Assembly (NCBI GenBank): GCA_030248195.1
Contig: JASAND010011208.1
Coordinates: forward strand, 32,031-96,030
Direction: 5' to 3'
DNA length: 64,000 bases
Source: Trissonchulus latispiculum
Lineage: Eukaryota; Nematoda; Enoplea; Enoplida; Ironidae
This document shows positions 56,424 through 64,000 of this stretch, in pieces. The notes below the pieces were generated by a model, which did no database searches, had not been told where the DNA came from, and saw nothing but the letters and a program-made list of their open reading frames with translations. Every line of letters starts with the position of its first letter. Positions within the stretch are counted from its first letter, which is position 1. Both the position numbers and the translations under genes were made by a program.

Positions 56424-58091
56424 ATGGGTGAACCTCCGGGTGATCCCCAGGCCAACAACAGAACGGAAGAGGAAGAAATCGATGACGATGAAGCGACGAA
56501 TCGAAGAACAGAAGAGGCCGAGAATGCGAGGTTGGAGGCGTTGGAGAAGACGGGATTCCTACTGATCCCGGACGAATACGTGGAGGAGTCCATCGGGACG
56601 CTCATCGAGCTCCTGGTGGACAACAACGAGGAGCGGTGCTTCCCGGAATTCGTCCGGAAGGCTGGGAGGTACCACCTCAGGTTAACCTTTGGGTCCAAGG
56701 CGCAACGGGACAGGGCGGTGGCTCAAGGTGTGAAACTGGGACAGGTGTTGGCCCCATTGGAGGTCCCACGGGAGGAAGAGCGGCGGCGGCTTCGGCTGCA
56801 GCCGATCTTCCTCTATGATATCCCAATAACGGATTCGGAGGGGCACATCACCCGGTGGCTCCAGTCCCTGGGCTTTGAGGTGGCCAGTCCCTACCGATGG
56901 ATGTACCACAAGACGCCTTCAGGGAGAAAAACCCCAATCAGGGACGGTGGTCGATCGGTTTTGGTGAAGGTGGTCAATAACCAGAGGGTCCCTGGGTACG
57001 CCCCCTACACCCCGGAGGGCATGGGCTACCCACAACGGGTCCAAATTTGGTACCCCAATTGGGGCCGGTGGTGCCTTAGGTGTTTCCAAGAGGGCCACTA
57101 CAGGCGGGAATGTGAGAATTCGGAGGCGATCCCTCGGCCCAGGCAGGGGGTCCCACGGCCGAACCGGCGCTGGGAAACCGTCAACACCCAGTCAATCCCG
57201 GAGGGTGCCCACCCTGGGACGTCCACGGACAACGGCGGTCAAGGCGGCGAAGGCGGTCCCTCCACGGACGAGGAGGGAATGGAGAATCTGGGGAGGCCCG
57301 ATTCGAGGCGGCGGAGCCGGGACGGTGACCAGTCCACCGAGTTCGGGGACGCCATCTCATCGGTGGACGAGGAGGAGAGGTCCGAGGTGATGGACCTCAC
57401 GGAGGAGGAAGAGGCAGGGAAGCCCCAGCCCACGGGTTCCCCCACCCAGGCTACGGATTGGGAGACCTACCTGGAGTCCCTCCGGGAGGAATTCGGGGAG
57501 GCCTACGAGGATCAGGTGGTCCCCTTCTATACCCTACGGTACCCTTTCAGTAACCATTTTGGGGCCGGGTTTAAGCTGGAGGGTGAGGATTTTGCCACCT
57601 CAGAACATTTTTACTTTTGGAAAAAGGCTAAGGCCATGGGGGATGATAAGGCGGCCCCTCTCATCCTGGGTGCCCAAACTGCTAAGGAGGCGAAGGCGGC
57701 AGGGGGAAAGATCCGGACGGACGCCAAAAAGATGGTGCACTGGACCAAGAAGGGCAAGTACGATGCCATGTGGCAGGGGGTCTGCGCCAAGTTCGAACAG
57801 AACAAGGCAACCCGCCTGTGCCTCCTGGAGACCGAGGGAAAGCGGCTGGTGGAGGCCAACCCCAACGACACTTTGTGGAGTTCGGGAGTGGCCATGAACG
57901 ACCCTAGGGTGGTGGACCCATCGAGGTGGCTGGGGAAGAATGTCCTCGGGGACATGCTGACCCTTCTCCGGGAGAAGATGCTGGTCCAGACCCACTACAG
58001 GAAGGAGTTGGCGGCCCATCTGAAGCGGACGGTGAAGAGGCCCCGGACCCCGAGCGAGGAGGAAGCTGCTGCGGACAAGCGGCTGAAGTGA
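56424..58091 (+). CDS. LINE ORF1: RRM-like, zinc knuckle and NADAR domain
   Basis: 555 residues. Order as in copy 1: an acidic N-terminus, an RRM-like region (FLYDIPITDSEGHITRWLQSLG ... YPQRVQIWYPNWGRW), CCHC knuckle CLRCFQEGHYRREC at about 217-230, an acidic linker, then NADAR at about 368-516: RYPFSNHFGAGF, ATSEHFYFWKKAK, WTKKGKYDAM, CAKFEQNKATRLCLLETEG, NPNDTLWSSG, GKNVLGDMLTLLREKM. The E of SEH, the W, K-F-x-Q-N and N-D-x-x-W are kept although the flanking linker has diverged completely, which points to selection on the domain. Expected role: nucleic-acid binding and RNP formation. The NADAR activity, if any, would act on an N-glycosidic ADP-ribose-type substrate. GC-rich, with a long shadow frame in 57926-58174 that I do not regard as a gene. 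Confidence 0.93.
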   Translation: MGEPPGDPQANNRTEEEEIDDDEATNRRTEEAENARLEALEKTGFLLIPDEYVEESIGTLIELLVDNNEERCFPEFVRKAGRYHLRLTFGSKAQRDRAVAQGVKLGQVLAPLEVPREEERRRLRLQPIFLYDIPITDSEGHITRWLQSLGFEVASPYRWMYHKTPSGRKTPIRDGGRSVLVKVVNNQRVPGYAPYTPEGMGYPQRVQIWYPNWGRWCLRCFQEGHYRRECENSEAIPRPRQGVPRPNRRWETVNTQSIPEGAHPGTSTDNGGQGGEGGPSTDEEGMENLGRPDSRRRSRDGDQSTEFGDAISSVDEEERSEVMDLTEEEEAGKPQPTGSPTQATDWETYLESLREEFGEAYEDQVVPFYTLRYPFSNHFGAGFKLEGEDFATSEHFYFWKKAKAMGDDKAAPLILGAQTAKEAKAAGGKIRTDAKKMVHWTKKGKYDAMWQGVCAKFEQNKATRLCLLETEGKRLVEANPNDTLWSSGVAMNDPRVVDPSRWLGKNVLGDMLTLLREKMLVQTHYRKELAAHLKRTVKRPRTPSEEEAAADKRLK

Positions 58092-58131
58092 TCCCTGAGA
58101 TGTCCCCGGAGCTGTGGTTTTGTTTTGACTC

Positions 58132-61100
58132 ATGGCTCCCCTTACCTTTGTTAGCATTAATGCGAATGGGCTGAACAGAAATTCAAAGGTTGACCAACTT
58201 TTCATTAATGTTCAAAACTGTAGCCTGGTTTTTATACAAGAAACAAATTTCATGAACAACAACCCTTATTTCGAACAAATCATGAGCCCGAACTTTAAAA
58301 TCTACCATTCGTACTTTAATGCTAACAGGGGTGGGGGAGTATGTATTCTAATTAATCATACGCTCGCGGGTGTTTTCAATTTGGTTTTTGAGGAGGAAGG
58401 GAGACTTTTGATTGTAAAAGCAAAAATTTCGAATCGAATTGCTTATTTTATTAATATTTACGCGCCGGCCAGGTTTGATCGGAGACCGGCTTTTTTCGAA
58501 AATTTGCTAGAAAAACTTAAACAAAAAGTGTCAAATGACTCAATTCTGCTTTGTGGAGGTGACTTTAACTTTGTATCTGATTTGAAACTTGACAGAGAGT
58601 CTACGGCTAGTTCAGCTTCGGCTATAATGTACACTACGAGAGGGAAAAACGAATTTAAAATTCTTGCAAAAGAGTTCGGATTTGTTGACGTTTTTCGAGA
58701 AAAATACCCAAAAAAGAAGGAATTTAGCTGTAAAAGTGTTAATCAAGATTGCCGTAGTAGATTGGACAGACTTTATGTCGCAAAACGGCATTTAGGTGCT
58801 ATTATATCTATTGACTATACCCCTGTTTCCTTTTCAGATCACAGCATCATGAAAGCTAAAATAACTGATTCTCTTTTCCATCAAGCCCGAGGGCCTTCCT
58901 ACTGGAAAATGAACACAAAAGTTTTTTGTGATAATTTCTTTTCAGAGGATTTCGCAGAACTGCGTTTCGATGCTCAAGAATTGTTTGAACAATCGCAAAC
59001 GCATGATGAAATTCTCGAAAACTGGAATTGGTTTAAGACCGAAGCGAAAAATTTGTTCAAATTCCATAGTAGAGAAATCGCTCATCGAAGGCGTTTAGAA
59101 ATTTCAAAATTAGAGGATCAGTTAAAAACAGCTCAGGCAGCGAATGATCTAATTCGGCAAAATAACATCCAAAACCTTTTGAGAGAACTTGAACTTAAAG
59201 AAATTGAACAAACTTTGGGGCGCGCTCACAAGTCTGAACAGCTCTATGATGTAATTTCAATAGTGAACGCTAAAAAGATTGAGAAAAAGGAGGGCGAAAA
59301 ACGATATTTTTATTCCTTGAAAAATGAAGCAGGGGCTCAAGTCACAGGAAATATGGCAATTATTTCAGAAATGAGGTCTCAATATCAAAATTTGTTTACT
59401 AGTTCTGGCATAGATTCAAGAAAAGCCTTAGCTTTTCTTGAAAGTACAGAAAATTCTGTACCTGATAGCGCGCAGCCAGAACTAGAAGCGGAAATTACAG
59501 CAGCAGAAGTTGAGAAAGCAATTAAACAATTTTCACTTAAAAAAGTCCCTGGAAAAGATGGACTCACTATCGAATTTTATCTCTCATGCTTGTACCTAAC
59601 TGCACCTTGGCTCGCGAAAATTTTCAATCTTATTTTAGAAACAGGAGCCATGCCAAAGGACATGTACATGGGAATTATTTCCCTTTTGTACAAGGGCAAA
59701 GGTGACAGGTCGGAGAGGAAAAATTGGCGTCCACTCAGCATGCTGAACGTGGACTATAAAATTTTTGCTAAGGTTTTGACAAATCGACTGGCTACTGTTA
59801 TGCCAATTTTGGTAAAATTTGATCAAACTTGTGGCGTAAGCGGAAGAGATATTAGAGACGGAATTCTAAGTTTATTAGGAATTTTGGACTATGCAAAATA
59901 TAAAAAGAAAAACTGCATTTTTCTGTCAGTAGATCAAATGGCAGCATTTGATCTAGTTGACTGGGAATTTCTCAAATTGGTTTTGAAAAAGTTTGGCTTT
60001 GGCCCAAAAATAAGGAGATGGATAGGATCCATCTACAAGGAAAATTTTGTTCAAAGTTCTTTGCTAATTAATGGATATATGTCGCTTCCGTTCAAATTAG
60101 AAAGGGGTGTTCGACAAGGATGCCCGCTTTCTCCACTTTTGTATGTTCTCTGTAATGAGACTTTTCTAAATCATGTTCGAAATGTTCGATTAATTCGTGG
60201 AATTAAAATTTTAGGCAGAGAAAATAAAGTCACCGCCTATGCGGATGACACAAATTTTACTTTGCAAGATTTTGAATCTGTTCAACAAATTTTCAAAGAA
60301 TATGAAAATTACGAAAATATTTCTGGAGGGAAGCTAAAAGTAGAGAAAACAGCTCTACTTTTAGCCAGTGGTTTCAAGAGGAGGGAAGTTCCCCAAGAAC
60401 TTAAGCAATTTTTGAAACGGGAGGTCAAAGTTTTCGGTGTTTACGTTACGGAAGATGGGATAGATAATTGGAAAAACGAAGAAAAATTTGAGGAAGTTTT
60501 GGAGAGTTTTGGGTCAGCCACCCCTCCTGTGAGGTCATCAGCCTATGCCCGAGTGGCCAGCCTGATGACCTATTACTTGAGTGGACTTTGGTACCTCACC
60601 TGGTTTGTAAGCCCCTCCAGAAATATTGTAGACAAATTTAAAAAACGAATGGAAAGTTACATTTGGCATCCAGTCAATAACAGAATTTTGATAAATTTTG
60701 AGAGCGCCTGTTTGCCTAAGACTAAGGGGGGCATAGCCTTCCCAAATATTGAGGTTAGAATTTTAAGTCAAAGATTGGCAATTTTGATAAGGCGGAAGTT
60801 GGGGTCGGTCCAGGCTTGGCACCCAATTTTTGACTATTTTTATGAAAAAGTGGAAGGAAAACCCGCTAATCAACTTTATAGGATTCTAATTCCTGATTTT
60901 TATAAGGAAATAAGGAAGGCTATGCTTAATCTTAGACTAGAAATTAATCCAAATGTAATTTCAATCGAAGGTGTTCAAAATTCGGCGGAGACTGTAAAAA
61001 CTAAGCAACTTTATGAGGCAATAATTTTGAAAAAGTTTGTAAAAAGAGCGAATTCGATTGCTGAAAAATGGACTGAAAAATTCCCAATTATTCCCAGAAA

Positions 61101-61683
61101 TGACTGGGAATATATTTGGGGGTCCATGAAAACAAAATTTGTAGAGAGTATACCTTTAGATGTTCATTTGAGACTAGTGCATAACGTTTTGATCACTCAA
61201 AAACGCATGCATCAAATGAACAATCAAATTTCCGAAAATTGTGAATTTTGTCAAATTTCTGGAATTTTGGTTTCAGAGGATTTAATTCACACATTCGTAG
61301 AATGTGCAAGAATTAAATCCTTCTGGAATAGAGTGGAAATTTTGCTTAAAATTGTGTCTAGACCATCTCAAATTTTAGAAAATAGAAACCTACGAGCGCA
61401 TGAAAAATTGCTTGGACTTGTGGTCAGGAAAAATTCGAAGCTTTTGGGCAATTTAAATCTCATCATCCAGCAGGCTCAGTGGGCCATCTGGTTCTCTAGA
61501 AGTCAATTTTGGAAATCGAAAAATGTGGTAAACATTTGGGACATTTTCGTAAAATCGTTGGGGCGAATTGCCCGAAATGCGGGGGCATTTTTGGACGATG
61601 TTTCAATCTGCAGAAAATTAGAAGGCGACTTTGGAATTTTCTATTTGAATGATTCGGGAATTTTGACTATGAAAGAAGACTAA
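58132..61683 (+). CDS. LINE ORF2: APE endonuclease and reverse transcriptase
   Basis: 1,183 residues, the same length as in copy 1, starting MAPLTFVSINANGLNRN. Endonuclease motifs INANGL, IQETNF, GGDFNF, SRLDRLYVAKRH and SDHS; reverse transcriptase motifs KNWRPLSMLNVDYKIFAKVL, SVDQMAAFDLVDW, RGVRQGCPLSPLLY, AYADDTNF (about 702) and GGKLKVEKTALL; C-terminal Cys-His cluster CEFC...H..VEC. No stop or frameshift. The ATG lies in 'GACTCATGGCTCCC' 40 bp after the ORF1 stop. AT-rich, in contrast to ORF1. Confidence 0.95.
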   Translation: MAPLTFVSINANGLNRNSKVDQLFINVQNCSLVFIQETNFMNNNPYFEQIMSPNFKIYHSYFNANRGGGVCILINHTLAGVFNLVFEEEGRLLIVKAKISNRIAYFINIYAPARFDRRPAFFENLLEKLKQKVSNDSILLCGGDFNFVSDLKLDRESTASSASAIMYTTRGKNEFKILAKEFGFVDVFREKYPKKKEFSCKSVNQDCRSRLDRLYVAKRHLGAIISIDYTPVSFSDHSIMKAKITDSLFHQARGPSYWKMNTKVFCDNFFSEDFAELRFDAQELFEQSQTHDEILENWNWFKTEAKNLFKFHSREIAHRRRLEISKLEDQLKTAQAANDLIRQNNIQNLLRELELKEIEQTLGRAHKSEQLYDVISIVNAKKIEKKEGEKRYFYSLKNEAGAQVTGNMAIISEMRSQYQNLFTSSGIDSRKALAFLESTENSVPDSAQPELEAEITAAEVEKAIKQFSLKKVPGKDGLTIEFYLSCLYLTAPWLAKIFNLILETGAMPKDMYMGIISLLYKGKGDRSERKNWRPLSMLNVDYKIFAKVLTNRLATVMPILVKFDQTCGVSGRDIRDGILSLLGILDYAKYKKKNCIFLSVDQMAAFDLVDWEFLKLVLKKFGFGPKIRRWIGSIYKENFVQSSLLINGYMSLPFKLERGVRQGCPLSPLLYVLCNETFLNHVRNVRLIRGIKILGRENKVTAYADDTNFTLQDFESVQQIFKEYENYENISGGKLKVEKTALLLASGFKRREVPQELKQFLKREVKVFGVYVTEDGIDNWKNEEKFEEVLESFGSATPPVRSSAYARVASLMTYYLSGLWYLTWFVSPSRNIVDKFKKRMESYIWHPVNNRILINFESACLPKTKGGIAFPNIEVRILSQRLAILIRRKLGSVQAWHPIFDYFYEKVEGKPANQLYRILIPDFYKEIRKAMLNLRLEINPNVISIEGVQNSAETVKTKQLYEAIILKKFVKRANSIAEKWTEKFPIIPRNDWEYIWGSMKTKFVESIPLDVHLRLVHNVLITQKRMHQMNNQISENCEFCQISGILVSEDLIHTFVECARIKSFWNRVEILLKIVSRPSQILENRNLRAHEKLLGLVVRKNSKLLGNLNLIIQQAQWAIWFSRSQFWKSKNVVNIWDIFVKSLGRIARNAGAFLDDVSICRKLEGDFGIFYLNDSGILTMKED

Positions 61684-61886
61684 TTTGGAAAAAAATGTTA
61701 AAAGAAGGAGGTTAAGAGCTATAAAGGTAAAATTTTCAGGAAATTTTAAAATATTTTGAAGGTTCGAGTTCCTAAGGGGGGCCCCCGAATAGCCACCACC
61801 CTCCCAGTTCCTAAAATCTCAACTCGATATCTATTAATGAAATTTAAAGGGGGTACATTGTGATAATAATGGAAACTTTTAATTTT

Positions 61887-62174
61887 GCGACTAGGTCGCT
61901 ATTCATAGAGCAATGCTGGGGGCCCAATCCCGCAGTTTCTGGGCGGCTGTAAATTGTCATCCGGCGGCAAATTGGCAGATTTGCCGCCGGGTAGGTCTAT
62001 CAGATTTGTCATCTGGCGGCAGAAGTGGTATTTCTGCCGCCAGGTAAGTCTCAGGTCATCCGGCGGCCAAGCCAGCAAAAAGGCTTGCCGCCGGGTAGGT
62101 CCCAAATAGTGCAAATTCCGGCCAGTGCCGGCACAGAAATAAAATGTAAGGCCGCCCGTTAAAAAACGGGCGGC
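61887..62174 (+). other. Tandem hairpin array in 3' region of LINE copy 2
   Basis: 61887-61899 (GCGAC / GTCGC) is the counterpart of a hairpin in copy 1. Then come three tandem modules, each 'GTCATC' + hairpin + 'GGTARGTC': 61961-61990 (CCGGCGGCAAA / TTTGCCGCCGG), 62013-62043 (CTGGCGGCAGAA / TTCTGCCGCCAG) and 62060-62094 (CCGGCGGC..AAGCC / GGCTT-GCCGCCGG). They are followed by 62118-62131 (CCGGC / GCCGG) and 62151-62174 (GCCGCCCGTT / AACGGGCGGC). Compensating differences between the first two stems (CCGG/CCGG versus CTGG/CCAG) support a selected structure. Further ATGCAG-type short inverted repeats follow to about 62370. Confidence 0.75.
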
Positions 62175-62615
62175 GGCAATCCATAAAATTTCGGCCAGCA
62201 CATAAAACAATTTGGCCGCCTAAAACAGAATACAGAATAAAATAAACTCTGCACTTTTCAAGATAGGAAAAATGCAGAAAATATAAGGAAAAACAATGAA
62301 ATTCTGCACGTCCTGAAAAGAAGAATGCAGAAAATCCAAAATGATAAAAAATTTTATCCTGCATTTTTATAGGGCAAATGTAGGGAAACCTTTTTCAGCA
62401 GTTAAAAAGTAAACAAGCAGTCATACGACTGCACCTGACTAAGTAGATGCAAAGACAGGCAACATTGAAATTTGTTGCACACTTTTTCGCTTCGGTTCGC
62501 TGAGCAGTCTAAAATCAATAGACTAGCTCAGTCTAAAAAGTTAATACACACCTTTCTCGGCAAGTCACAAAGACTGCCGAAACAGGAAACGAAAGCCTTG
62601 ACAGACTTCAAAGAA

Positions 62616-62686
62616 GCCGCGTTGGCGCAGAGGCAGAGCACTCGACTCTGAATCGAAAGGGGCGCGGATGCAATCCCACCAGCGGC
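62616..62686 (+). tRNA. tRNA-Gln(CTG)-like sequence at LINE 3' end
   Basis: 71 nt with A-box TGGCGCAGAGG and anticodon arm TCGA-CTCTGAA-TCGA (anticodon CTG, Gln, if canonical, with one mismatched pair). The acceptor GCCGC / GCGGC is partly mispaired and the T-arm is damaged (GGATGCAATCC). Followed by CAAAATTTTTCTTTC, closely matching the tail after the tRNA-like sequence of copy 1. Same orientation as the LINE. Probably not a functional tRNA. Confidence 0.5.
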
Positions 62687-62729
62687 CAAAATTTTTCTTT
62701 CAGAAAAGTTTTGGCCGCTGTTGGGATTG
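62671..62729 (+). repeat. Foldback of the tRNA-like 3' half
   Basis: 62671-62698 (CAATCCCACCAGCGGCCAAA...) is followed after three bases by its near-perfect reverse complement 62702-62729, so the 3' half of the tRNA-like sequence plus its A/T tail is duplicated in inverted orientation. Confidence 0.8.
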
Positions 62730-64000
62730 GACACACCAAACTAAAATTAAACGAATTTAACATCTATAATGAATGGAGCGAAAAAGTAGATTCTAAGAAA
62801 ACAATGATATTTTCGAATTTCTAAATTCTACTGACCTAAAGATGAAATTTTTATCGTATTTATAAGCAAGACTTTCTGCACAACTATTAGCCTTAGACTC
62901 TCAAAGTTAAGCAGTTTATTGGCATGTTTTTTGCATTGTGATTCCTTGTTTGTGCTGCTTGTGTCCAATTTGATGGTTATCTCGACTACAATTTAATTTC
63001 ACTACACCATTTATTTCAAGGAGCAGCAAAAGGGTGGAAATTTAGAAATTAAAATTCCCAATTTCTGAAGCAATTTCTTTTGTGAACTGGCTGAATAGCC
63101 AGAGTACCCATGCGGCCTGTGATTTTTCTAGTCTTGCTTTGTATGTAATTTGCATAACTGTTATGATCGGCGTTTATTTTGCATTTGTTCCAAAAACCGT
63201 GAAATTCGAAAACTAGAACTGAATTGGCAGAGAATCGAAAACAGGAATCTTCTAGAAGACAACTAGAAATTATTCTCCAACACCTTTCTAAAGGAAATAA
63301 ATTGGCTTGCCAAAACTAAGGCTTTGATCACCAAAATTAAATGGAAAATGATAGTCCGAATTACTCAGTATTTAAACCAAAGTATGTATATAATATATAA
63401 CCTGTATTTATTGTGTTCCAGGTAGTCAAAAGAGGATGCCAACAGTGAAGTGAAGAATAACTGGATCAAATCTCGATATCAAATTAAAATTATCATCCTT
63501 CTTTTGAACTTCTCAAGAGTAGTTGGCATTCTTAAAAAATGCATTTTTGTTATTGTTGGAGCGTTTTCTGCGGAAAAATAAATGAATTAATTATGATAAA
63601 ACTTACTGCAAATTTTTTCAGTTGTCTTCTTTAATTCAGTGCTGTTTGCTTGTGCTAGCTTGTGCGTATTTTTGTGAAATGTAAGTTGTAATTTTCAGTC
63701 TGTTTTAGCAGAAATCGCACGATTCATGGGGAAAGAAAAATGATGGATCAAATCTCCAACAAATTTTTTACGAAGACAAATTAAAACAAAAATTTGGAAT
63801 AAATTTTTCTCTAGTTTTTTGAATTTTTCTATTGATATTGGCCTGTAATGCATTGAAATTAAACAACATGTTATATGAAATATTTGTGATTTATGCTTTC
63901 TATGCCTGGAATTATATGTGCTTGTCATTGTATGGTTTGTGAACAGTAATCCACTTTTGTATCGTATGCCGTAACTGCGTTAAAAATAAACAAAGTCGTA
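62730..64000. other. Intergenic, no feature seen
   Basis: AT-rich unique sequence to the end of the window. No supported gene or repeat boundary. Confidence 0.45.

Larger units (their letters stand above)
56260..62615 (+). mobile_element. Complete L1/Tx1-type LINE, copy 2
   Basis: Second full element, plus strand, with the same architecture as copy 1: 5' region, ORF1 (555 aa), 40-bp spacer, ORF2 (1,183 aa), and a structured 3' region of about 930 bp ending at a tRNA-like sequence. By eye ORF2 is roughly four fifths identical to that of copy 1 and ORF1 less so, so these are distinct lineages and both remain open. There is no poly(A) tail and I found no target-site duplication. The 5' boundary is approximate. 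Confidence 0.9.

Overview
The window is eukaryotic nuclear DNA. Coding sequence is split by GT-AG introns, most intergenic and intronic DNA is AT-rich, and roughly half of the sequence belongs to recognisable mobile or repeated elements (non-LTR retrotransposons, foldback/MITE-type DNA elements, tRNA-derived repeats, microsatellites). The gene content (a HIP1-family endocytic adaptor, a multi-exon DDE-transposase-like gene of a type I recall from invertebrate genomes) fits a repeat-rich invertebrate animal. The species cannot be fixed from the sequence.

Layout. 1-4011: a diverged satellite-like block, two identical 968-bp direct repeats and a hairpin-rich element ending in a tRNA-like sequence. 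4853-5283: a small two-exon minus-strand gene with a C-terminal membrane anchor. 5575-11718: a complete LINE on the minus strand (ORF1, ORF2, structured 3' region, tRNA-like end). 11719-12501: an element with 33-bp terminal inverted repeats. 14146-17253: exons of a HIP1/HIP1R/Sla2-family gene with an apparent frameshift. 17.3-24.4 kb: foldback elements, a hAT-like element and tRNA-derived repeats. 28.9-31.4 kb: exons of an unrecognised minus-strand gene. 34322-49300: a 17-exon plus-strand gene (about 1,439 residues), a DDE-transposase-like protein with a C-terminal PHD-like finger. 52543-54835: a degenerate tandem relative of it. 56260-62686: a second complete LINE, plus strand, again ending in a hairpin array and a tRNA-like sequence.

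The most unusual feature is the LINE family. In both divergent but intact copies, ORF1 carries an N-terminal RRM-like region, one CCHC zinc knuckle, and a C-terminal NADAR domain (YbiA-like; the family that acts on ADP-ribosylated guanine or riboflavin-pathway N-glycosides). The characteristic E, W, K-F-x-Q-N and N-D-x-x-W positions are kept. ORF2 is a standard APE-endonuclease plus reverse transcriptase of L1/Tx1 type. ORF1 is strikingly GC-rich and ORF2 AT-rich in both copies. Downstream of ORF2, each copy has a run of strong RNA hairpins followed by a tRNA-like sequence in the same orientation (Arg-CCG-like in one, Gln-CTG-like in the other) and a short A/T tail. This suggests either a tRNA-like 3' end or tRNA-gene targeting. 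The shorter repeats at the left end have the same hairpin-plus-tRNA layout and may be non-autonomous partners.

Coordinates of spliced genes come from reading splice sites and frames by hand. They are internally consistent where stated, but not supported by transcripts.
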